Origin: Selenomonadaceae bacterium
GTDB taxonomy: Bacteria > Bacillota > Negativicutes > Selenomonadales > Selenomonadaceae
NCBI GenBank assembly: GCA_017535925.1
Contig: JAFXTD010000047.1
Span: forward strand, 1-64,000
Direction of reading: 5' to 3'
DNA: 64,000 nucleotides
The notes below the pieces were generated by a model, which did not search any database, was not told where the DNA came from, and saw only the letters and a program-made list of their open reading frames with translations. Position numbers and translations under genes: made by a program. Below are positions 8,282 to 14,906 of the stretch, piece after piece. The first letter of the stretch is position 1; every line of letters starts with the position of its first letter.

Positions 8282-10480
8282 TCAACCGAGAACTTCAAGC
8301 AAGTCGTCGGTGCCGGCTTTGACGTCGCCTGTCTTGAGCGGACGAACTGTGCCGTAAGCCGAAGAGTTGGTGACGATAAGCGGAGTGGTGACGGGGTAGC
8401 CCGCTTTGTGGATGGCGTCGATGTCGAACGTGACGAGCAAATCGCCGCGCTTGACTTCTTGACCGTCGGTGACGTGAACTTCAAAGTGTTGACCGTCAAG
8501 CTTAACGGTATCGATACCGATATGCATGAGGAGTTCCGCGCCTTCGGGTGTGACCATGCCGATTGCGTGTTTGGTCGGGAAGATAAGAGTGATTGTGCCG
8601 TCGGCAGGAGCAACCAATTTGCCTTCGGTCGGTTCCACTGCAACGCCGTCGCCCATTGCACGAGAGGCAAAGCCGTCGTCGGGAACTTCATTCATGAGCA
8701 TCATACGACCGGTGAGGTGTGCGCCAAAGGTTGCGTCTTGCATCTTGGGTTTCTCTTCTTCAGCTGCCGCAGCACCGCCGCCGCCGGAAGCACCTTCAAG
8801 AATCGAACGGTCAATCTTGCCTGCGCGAATATCTTCGACGAATTCCTCGAAGTTGGCTTTGACGATAGTGACGGAAGGTCCGTAAATGACTTGGATAGCG
8901 TTGCCTTTGATAACGACGCCGCCCGCGCCTGTGGATTTGAGGACAGCCTCATTGACTTTCGAGCCGTCGACCAAAGTCAAGCGGAGACGAGTTGCGCAGC
9001 AGTCAATTTCAGTGACGTTATCGACGCCGCCGACACCGCCGAGAATGACGGCAGATTTTTGCTGATCGGGAGTGAGGTTTGCAAGAGCCGCACCGCCTGC
9101 GCCGCCGCCTGCGACACCAACGCCCGTAGCTTTGCGGTATTCGTCTTTGGACATCATCTTGACTTCCTCGTCGTCAGCTTCGCGACCGGGAGTCTTCAAA
9201 TCCCATTTCATAATGAAGAATTTAAACGTAATGAAGTAAACGACAGCCACCACAGCGAACAGCGGCAACATCATCATCCAGTTGGATTTTGCTTGACCGG
9301 GCAGGACGCCGTAAAGGATAAAGTCAATCAAACCGTCGGAGAATGTTGTACCCATTGCAATGCCGAGAATATGGCAAGCCGCAAAACAGCAACCTGCGTA
9401 GAAAACGTGAATTGCAAAAAGTTCTTTCGCAAGGAAGAGGAATGTAAATTCGATAGGCTCTGTGATACCCGTCAAGAACGAAGTCAAACCGACCGAGAAC
9501 AAAAGCGAGCCGGCAGCTTTTTTCTTTTCGGGGCGAGCGCAAGTGTACATTGCATAAGCCGCAGCAGGAAGACCCGCCATCATGAAGGGGAATTTACCCA
9601 TCAAGAAACGGCAAGCGTCAACCGAGAAATGTTCGGTGTTCGGCGAGGCGAGTTCAGCGAAGAAAATATTCTGCGCGCCCATGACGGTTTGTCCGTCGAT
9701 AACGGCAGTGCCGCCGAGACCCGTCTGCCAGAAAGGCAGGTAGAAGATATGATGCAAGCCGAAAGGAATTAATGCACGTTCACAGCAACCAAAGAAGAAG
9801 GTGCCGAAATAACCTGCCGCTTGAACTATGCCGCCGAGTGCGAAGATACCGCTTTGAATGAACGGCCAAACGAAATACATAATGACGCCGACAATAATGC
9901 CGAAAATCATACAAACAATCGGGACGAAACGAGTGCCGCCGAAGAATGAAAACGCGGGCGGCAGTTGCATTTTGTAGTAGCGATTACAAAGTTCCGCCGC
10001 AACGAGACCCGTAACGATACCTGCGAAAACACCCATCTGCAAAGTGACGATACCGAGCACGGAAGTTATCGCGCCTTCACGAACGCTGGGGTCAATCGAG
10101 CCGTCAGCGTGAATCGAGCCGTCGAGACCCAAGAAGACGTGAATCGTCGTGAGCATAACAAGATAAAAAATTGCTGCGCCAAGAACGGCGATACCTTTTT
10201 CTTTTTTCGCCATGCCGAGAGCAACCGCCAACGCGAATATCAACGGCAAGTTGCCAAAGATTGCTCCGCCGACGTTTGAAAGAATAACCATGAAGCTGAA
10301 AATGACACTGCCGGGGTGAAGCGTACCTTCCAAGCCGTAAGCCGCGATTGTCGTCGGGTTAGAGAACGAGGCACCGATACCCAAGAGAACGCCCGCGAAC
10401 GGCAAAACGGCAATCGGCAGGAACAACGACTTACCGATCTGTTGCGCTACGGCAAATGCCGAACTTCCTCCTTCACTCAT
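8282..10480 (-). CDS. PTS system glucose-family IICBA component
   Basis: A 732-residue sugar permease/phosphotransferase in one chain. EIIC (about 1-430) is multi-spanning and carries GITEPIEF at 338-345. EIIB (about 470-550) has the phosphorylatable Cys495 in CATRLR, preceded by an extra Cys494. A Gly/Ala-rich linker leads to EIIA (about 590-732), with His638 (PTKHAIG) and active-site His653 (LLMHIGIDT). Domain order and size match glucose/N-acetylglucosamine permeases such as PtsG, GlcB and NagE. Glucose is the best guess, but GlcNAc cannot be excluded. The AAGGAGG to ATG spacing is 7 bases. Expression probably depends on the hairpin-rich leader upstream. No ptsH or ptsI is in the window. 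Confidence 0.9.
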   Translation of the reverse strand: MSEGGSSAFAVAQQIGKSLFLPIAVLPFAGVLLGIGASFSNPTTIAAYGLEGTLHPGSVIFSFMVILSNVGGAIFGNLPLIFALAVALGMAKKEKGIAVLGAAIFYLVMLTTIHVFLGLDGSIHADGSIDPSVREGAITSVLGIVTLQMGVFAGIVTGLVAAELCNRYYKMQLPPAFSFFGGTRFVPIVCMIFGIIVGVIMYFVWPFIQSGIFALGGIVQAAGYFGTFFFGCCERALIPFGLHHIFYLPFWQTGLGGTAVIDGQTVMGAQNIFFAELASPNTEHFSVDACRFLMGKFPFMMAGLPAAAYAMYTCARPEKKKAAGSLLFSVGLTSFLTGITEPIEFTFLFLAKELFAIHVFYAGCCFAACHILGIAMGTTFSDGLIDFILYGVLPGQAKSNWMMMLPLFAVVAVVYFITFKFFIMKWDLKTPGREADDEEVKMMSKDEYRKATGVGVAGGGAGGAALANLTPDQQKSAVILGGVGGVDNVTEIDCCATRLRLTLVDGSKVNEAVLKSTGAGGVVIKGNAIQVIYGPSVTIVKANFEEFVEDIRAGKIDRSILEGASGGGGAAAAEEEKPKMQDATFGAHLTGRMMLMNEVPDDGFASRAMGDGVAVEPTEGKLVAPADGTITLIFPTKHAIGMVTPEGAELLMHIGIDTVKLDGQHFEVHVTDGQEVKRGDLLVTFDIDAIHKAGYPVTTPLIVTNSSAYGTVRPLKTGDVKAGTDDLLEVLG

Positions 10481-10645
10481 TTTAAAACCTCCTTACACGA
10501 AAAAAAATGAAAACAAATTTCCGAGCGAAAAAATATCCTCCTTCCCACTATATTTTTCTATACTTAGAGCCTGAACCGAATGGCTCCTCTTGCAAAAGGA
10601 GGATGCCCTTCAAACGAGCCTCCTCCTCTTGCAAGATATTTTTAA
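10481..10645 (-). promoter_or_regulatory. Structured 5' leader of the PTS gene
   Basis: On the minus strand the leader holds GAGGAGG and CATCCTCC blocks, two TTGCAAGAGGAG copies, and a GAGCC-ATTCGGTTCA-GGCTC hairpin. The first two can pair, but CCTCC can also pair with the next GAGG, giving mutually exclusive folds. Glucose-type PTS genes in Firmicutes are often controlled by RNA antitermination (GlcT/LicT type). A classical RAT sequence was not recognised, and no clear U-tract terminator is present, so another mechanism is possible. Confidence 0.4.
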
Positions 10646-10646
10646 A

Positions 10647-10675
10647 ATTATAAACGACACTTTATCTTTTGTCTA
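10647..10675 (-). promoter_or_regulatory. Promoter of the PTS gene
   Basis: Minus strand: TAGACA (10670-10675), 17-base spacer, perfect TATAAT (10647-10652). It lies about 165 bases upstream of the start codon, so the leader is long. Confidence 0.75.
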
Positions 10676-10723
10676 CAGATTAACGCCAAAAAAATTTCGG
10701 AACAATTTTCTGAAAAGTCGAAG

Positions 10724-11662
10724 TCAATCTTTGCAACGATAAGCAAAATTTTTTCCGACCTTCTTGACTTCGTAAAGCTTCGGGAAGGCGGAAACGAATT
10801 TGCTCAACGTGCTGTGCCCCAAACCTTTTATACTTAAATTTTTTTCGTGAAGACTTTGCCCCGCGCTTGTCAAATCGACAAAACCTTTTTCGTCGCCTTG
10901 AGCCGAAGCCGTCTCGTGTAAGACGCCGTGAATTTTCCGAAGAATATCGGGAGCCTTCGTCGTCTTCGTTCGGCAACGATAATAAAGATTTTTCTTGGTT
11001 TTGTGAAGTTCATAGAGATTCGGGAATGCGGAAACAAAATCTTTCAACGAGCTGTGCCCGAAATTTTTTACGCTGAAATTTTTTTGAGCGATGGCATTGC
11101 CGGCATGAGAGAGGTTGGTGAAGCCGTTGAAGTCGTCGTGAGCCTTTGCGGTTTCGCGCAAAAGATTATGCAGTTGCTGAAGTTTTCTTTCGTCTATCGA
11201 TACGACTTTCGGTTTGACGACGGCTTGAATTTTTTTGGAAACTTCCAAGTCGATAAACTCGTTGCAGGCGTTGCGAAAAGCTGACGAGGCATTTTCGTTG
11301 CCCATGCCGATTACGTTTATGCCGCCCTCGCGGAGTCGGATAACCAGCGGAGTAAAGTCGCTGTCATTTGAGATAAGCGCAAAAATTTCTGCCTTGCCGC
11401 CGTAGAGCACGTCCATTGCGTCAATCGCCAAAGACATATCGGTTGCGTTCTTGCCCGAAACAAAATCGGGTTGCTGAACCGCGCGAAGTGAAAAATTTAA
11501 AATGCAATCGTTCCAGCCGTGCAGAGAAAGTTTTTCCCAGTTGCCGTAAATGCGGCGGATAAAAATTTCCCCGCGGCTTTCCAACGTGTCGATAATCTGC
11601 TTGCCGAATTTTGAGGAGATGTTGTCCGCGTCGATGAAGAGCGCGATTTTTTTTTGAGACAT
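10724..11662 (-). CDS. NYN-domain ribonuclease-like protein with two OST-HTH/LOTUS domains
   Basis: A 312-residue protein. Residues 1-150 are a NYN (PIN-like, LabA/DUF88) fold with acidic metal-site motifs FIDADN (Asp11, Asp13), a middle ATDMSLAIDAMD and ISNDSDF, all present, so nuclease activity is plausible. Residues about 160-235 and 238-312 are two tandem copies of an OST-HTH/LOTUS module, each with NFSVKNFGHSSLKDFVSAFP or a close variant and ending in YYRC or AYRC; LOTUS domains bind RNA or proteins. It starts nine bases after a 91-residue partner gene. RNA processing or silencing is the inferred role; the target is unknown. Confidence 0.85.
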   Translation of the reverse strand: MSQKKIALFIDADNISSKFGKQIIDTLESRGEIFIRRIYGNWEKLSLHGWNDCILNFSLRAVQQPDFVSGKNATDMSLAIDAMDVLYGGKAEIFALISNDSDFTPLVIRLREGGINVIGMGNENASSAFRNACNEFIDLEVSKKIQAVVKPKVVSIDERKLQQLHNLLRETAKAHDDFNGFTNLSHAGNAIAQKNFSVKNFGHSSLKDFVSAFPNLYELHKTKKNLYYRCRTKTTKAPDILRKIHGVLHETASAQGDEKGFVDLTSAGQSLHEKNLSIKGLGHSTLSKFVSAFPKLYEVKKVGKNFAYRCKD

Positions 11663-11671
11663 TCAAAAACC

Positions 11672-11947
11672 TCAATAGCACTCAAAAGCACGAATCGCAC
11701 CGAATTGGATGAAGTTGCTTGCCTCGACGGGGTCGCCCTCGGTTATCGCCAGCTCGACGGCTTGAAGATTTTCCGCCGCAATTTGAATTCGTTCCGCGCC
11801 GTATTCTTCCTTGACTTTCTTCCAAAGATTTTTCCGCGAAGTTTTCGTATCTTTATAAACGACTCGATTGTAGAAGACATTCATGGACGCTTCGCTTTTG
11901 TCGGCGTCGCAGTTGAAAAAGATAAAGGCTTTACCTGCTTTTGCCAT
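11672..11947 (-). CDS. Small conserved-looking protein upstream of the NYN-LOTUS gene
   Basis: A 91-residue soluble protein that I do not recognise. AAGGGAG sits 9 bases before the ATG. It begins AKAGKAFIFFNCDADKSE, has a basic middle (TSRKNLWKKVKEEYG) and ends FGAIRAFECY. The nine-base gap to the NYN gene implies one transcript. A TATAAT-like box lies at 11987-11992 on the minus strand. It may be a partner or regulator of the nuclease (inference). Confidence 0.65.
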   Translation of the reverse strand: MAKAGKAFIFFNCDADKSEASMNVFYNRVVYKDTKTSRKNLWKKVKEEYGAERIQIAAENLQAVELAITEGDPVEASNFIQFGAIRAFECY

Positions 11948-12032
11948 GAAGTAAAACTCCCTTCAAAAAATTTTTGATACCGCCGCATTATAACCAATTA
12001 TCGCCGCAATGAAAAGCAGAAATTTTTTCGCG

Positions 12033-12061
12033 TTGACTTGGAGCGGGATTTATGATTTATT
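12033..12061 (+). promoter_or_regulatory. Candidate promoter for larB-AKR
   Basis: TTGACT (12033-12038), 17-base spacer, TTTATT (12056-12061). It would give a very short leader ending at the GAGGTG ribosome binding site. Confidence 0.45.
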
Positions 12062-12082
12062 TTATTCGGCGAGGTGAACATC

Positions 12083-12847
12083 ATGACAGAAAAAAATTTG
12101 CTTGAACTTTTGCGCGATTACAAGTCGGGATTAATCGCGGAGGAAAAAATTTTATCCGAGCTGAAAAATTTTTCATTGGCGACGGAAAGTTTCGGATTCG
12201 CTACGATTGATCACGGGCGCGAGCTTCGGCAAGGTTTTCCGGAAGTTGTATATTCGCCCGGCAAAACCAAAGAGCAACTCAAAATTATTTTTAAAAATCT
12301 TTACGAACGCAGCAACGGAAATTTAATCGCAAGCCGTGCAAGCCGCGAGCAATTTGAATTTTTGCGTGAAGAAATTCCCGCCGCCGTCTATGACGAGACC
12401 GCCCGCATGATTTACGTTGACCGCGACAAAACTTTGACACGCGACGAGCAGAAAAAAATTTTAATCGTGACTGCGGGCACGAGTGATGTTCCCGTTGCCG
12501 AAGAGGCGAGGCTCACGGCTTATCTTTGGGGAAATTCGGTCGGCACTTGCTACGATTGCGGCGTTGCAGGAATTCATCGGCTCTTCGCTCACATGAACGA
12601 AATTACTTCCGCGAACGTGATAATCGTCGTGGCAGGCATGGAAGGTGCTTTGGCGAGTGTCGTCGGCGGCTTGACAAATCGTCCCGTCATTGCCGTGCCC
12701 ACAAGCGTCGGCTACGGTGCTTCCTTTCAAGGACTTGCCGCACTTTTGGCAATGCTAAACACTTGCGCGGCGGGCGTCGGCGTCGTCAATATCGATAACG
12801 GATTCGGAGCGGGTGTGCTTGCCTCGAAAATTAATCGCATGAGGTGA
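12083..12847 (+). CDS. larB: LarB-like nickel-pincer cofactor biosynthesis protein
   Basis: A 254-residue protein of the PurE/LarB carboxylase family. LarB carboxylates and hydrolyses nicotinic acid adenine dinucleotide, the first step to the NPN cofactor of lactate racemase-type enzymes. The C-terminal half carries the PurE-like core (VTAGTSDVPVAEEA, YDCGVAGIHR, VVAGMEGALASVVGG, VPTSVGYG). The N-terminal 90 residues match the LarB extension. Start ATG 12083 follows GAGGTG; the in-frame GTG at 12074 is part of that site. LarC and LarE are not in the window, so larB stands apart from its pathway. It is followed after three bases by the aldo/keto reductase. Confidence 0.88.
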   Translation: MTEKNLLELLRDYKSGLIAEEKILSELKNFSLATESFGFATIDHGRELRQGFPEVVYSPGKTKEQLKIIFKNLYERSNGNLIASRASREQFEFLREEIPAAVYDETARMIYVDRDKTLTRDEQKKILIVTAGTSDVPVAEEARLTAYLWGNSVGTCYDCGVAGIHRLFAHMNEITSANVIIVVAGMEGALASVVGGLTNRPVIAVPTSVGYGASFQGLAALLAMLNTCAAGVGVVNIDNGFGAGVLASKINRMR

Positions 12848-12850
12848 ATC

Positions 12851-13771
12851 ATGGTTAAAAAATTTTTTACGGTCATAATCTGCGCGGCGTTCGTGAATTT
12901 GTTCGGCGCGTGCACTGCTCAAAAGGAGGTTCCTCAAATGACGAGTGAAAGTTTTTTTGCCGAAAGCGTTGCTTTGAACAGCGGATATAACATGCCGATT
13001 ATCGGGCTGGGAACTTGGACGCTTAACGACGACGAGGCAGAGGATTGCGTTTACTTCGCGCTCAAGGTCGGCTATCGATTGATTGACACGGCGAGATATT
13101 ACGGCAACGAGGTCGGTGTCGGCAGAGGAATTCGGCGGGCGATTCAAGACGGCATTGCCTCCCGCGAAGAAATTTTCGTCACGTCGAAGATTATGCCCGG
13201 CAATTACAATCAACCCGATTCCGCCATTGACGCCTCGTTGAAGTCGCTCGGCTTGGATTACGTCGACTTGATGTTGATTCATCAGCCCGGCTACAACGAC
13301 GAGGAAGTTTACAGAGCTTTGGAGCGCGGTGTCAAGGCGGGCAAGATTCGTTCAATCGGCATTTCAAATTATTACACCCCGCGTGACTTCGACAGGATTA
13401 AAAATATCGCCTCGATTGTTCCCGCCGTCATTCAAAACGAAAATCATCTCTTCTATCAGAATACCGAACTTCAAGCTTACGTAAAAAAATTCGGCACCGT
13501 CGTCGAGGCTTGGTATCCTTTCGGCGGCAGAGGCAACACTCAAAAAATTTTCGGCAACGAAATTGTTCAAAGCCTCGCGAAAAAATATTCCAAGTCGCCC
13601 GCGCAGATTGTCCTCCGTTGGCAAATTCAATCGGGCTATATCGCGATACCCGGCTCCTCGAATAAAAATCACATTGCCGAAAATTTTAACGTCTTCGATT
13701 TCCGATTGAGCGTCGAGGATATGAAACTCCTTCGCGGCTTGAATAAAGGTCAACGTTTTGAAAATTGGTGA
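12851..13771 (+). CDS. Aldo/keto reductase with an optional lipoprotein-like N-terminus
   Basis: An NADPH-dependent carbonyl reductase, 306 residues from the first start. The catalytic tetrad is visible: Asp and Tyr in IDTARYYGNE, Lys in VTSKI, His in LMLIHQP; SIGISNY and the C-terminal IPGSSNKNHI belong to the cofactor site. Residues 1-28 look like an export signal (KKFF, hydrophobic run, LFGAC at 17-21). At codon 30 there is a second ATG (12938) with a perfect AAGGAGG seven bases before it, producing a normal cytoplasmic enzyme of 277 residues. The first ATG has GAGGTG four bases upstream. Both products may be made. It is coupled to larB. Confidence 0.85.
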   Translation: MVKKFFTVIICAAFVNLFGACTAQKEVPQMTSESFFAESVALNSGYNMPIIGLGTWTLNDDEAEDCVYFALKVGYRLIDTARYYGNEVGVGRGIRRAIQDGIASREEIFVTSKIMPGNYNQPDSAIDASLKSLGLDYVDLMLIHQPGYNDEEVYRALERGVKAGKIRSIGISNYYTPRDFDRIKNIASIVPAVIQNENHLFYQNTELQAYVKKFGTVVEAWYPFGGRGNTQKIFGNEIVQSLAKKYSKSPAQIVLRWQIQSGYIAIPGSSNKNHIAENFNVFDFRLSVEDMKLLRGLNKGQRFENW

Positions 13772-13797
13772 GGCTTAAAAATCCCGATGCATAAAGC

Positions 13798-13826
13798 TTG
13801 CAATATTAATCGGCGTGTGTTAGGTT
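13798..13826 (+). promoter_or_regulatory. Candidate promoter of pheST
   Basis: TTGCAA (13798-13803), 17-base spacer, TAGGTT (13821-13826). Only 79 bases separate pheS from the previous gene; there is no room for, and no sign of, a T-box leader. Confidence 0.35.
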
Positions 13827-13850
13827 AAGCGTTGCAAAGGAGGATTGTTA

Positions 13851-14894
13851 ATGGAACAAAAAATATTGATGGAGCAAAAGATAAAAGACCTGCGCGAGCG
13901 GGCGGGCGGCGCGATAAAATCTGCGTCGACGCTGAAGACACTCGACGAGGTGCGCGTGAAGTTCTTGGGCAAGAAAGGCGAACTTACCACTTTGCTGCGC
14001 GGCATGAGTCAACTTTCGGCAGAAGAGCGTCCGATTGTCGGCAAGCTTGTCAACGAGGCACGCGAGGATATTGAACAGCTTCTGACAGAAAAAAATTCGT
14101 CACTCAAGGCGGCGGAACTTCAAGCAAAATTGGCTTCGGAAAAAATCGACGTGACTTTACCGGGTCGACGCGTCCACGAAGGTCATCTTCATCCGCTGAC
14201 GTTGACGCTCAACCGCGTGAAAGAAATTTTCGTGAACATGGGTTACACCGTCGAGGAAGGTCCCGAAGTCGAAACGGATTACTACAACTTCGAGGCACTC
14301 AACTTGCCCAAAGACCACCCCGCCCGCGATATGCAAGATTCTTTTTATATCACGGAAGACATTTTGTTGAGGACGCAGACTTCGCCGGTGCAGGCGCGGA
14401 CAATGGAACGCTACAAGAACAACGAGCCGATAAGAATGATTGCGCCGGGCAGAGTCTATCGCCGCGATGACTACGACGCCTCACATTCGCCGATGTTCAC
14501 GCAAGTCGAGGGGCTTGTTATCGACAAGGGCATTTCGTTTGCAGACTTGAAAGGCACGCTTGAGGACTTCAGCAAAAAAATTTTCGGCGAGAAAACCAAA
14601 ATCAGATTGCGTCCGAGTTTCTTCCCTTTCACGGAGCCGAGCGCGGAAGTCGATGTTTCTTGCGTCATGTGTCACGGCGAAGGCTGCAAAGTTTGTCAAG
14701 GAACGGGCTGGCTTGAAATTTTGGGCGCGGGCATGGTTCATCCCGACGTTTTGAAGATGAGCGGCTACGACCCTTCGCAAGTGAGCGGCTTTGCTTTCGG
14801 CATGGGCATTGAACGCATTGCGATGTTGAGCTACGGGCTTGACGATATGCGTTTGCTTTACGATAACGACGTGCGGTTCCTCAAGCAATTTTAA
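13851..14894 (+). CDS. pheS: Phenylalanyl-tRNA synthetase alpha subunit
   Basis: Catalytic subunit of the alpha2-beta2 enzyme that charges tRNA-Phe. It is 347 residues: an N-terminal coiled-coil of about 90 residues for tRNA contact, then the class II core with [13 protein letters not shown], motif 2 around [20 protein letters not shown], and motif 3 [15 protein letters not shown] Cys-rich loop ([17 protein letters not shown]) is present, as in many Firmicutes enzymes. AAGGAGG at 13837-13843 fixes the ATG at 13851; an upstream TTG is unlikely. pheT follows after 12 bases. Confidence 0.97.
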   Translation: MEQKILMEQKIKDLRERAGGAIKSASTLKTLDEVRVKFLGKKGELTTLLRGMSQLSAEERPIVGKLVNEAREDIEQLLTEKNSSLKAAELQAKLASEKIDVTLPGRRVHEGHLHPLTLTLNRVKEIFVNMGYTVEEGPEVETDYYNFEALNLPKDHPARDMQDSFYITEDILLRTQTSPVQARTMERYKNNEPIRMIAPGRVYRRDDYDASHSPMFTQVEGLVIDKGISFADLKGTLEDFSKKIFGEKTKIRLRPSFFPFTEPSAEVDVSCVMCHGEGCKVCQGTGWLEILGAGMVHPDVLKMSGYDPSQVSGFAFGMGIERIAMLSYGLDDMRLLYDNDVRFLKQF

Positions 14895-14906
14895 GGCGGT
14901 GATTTT

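Noticed and set aside
13772-13850. T-box leader for pheST
   Set aside because: Only 79 bases are available and no T-box consensus or terminator/antiterminator pair was seen.
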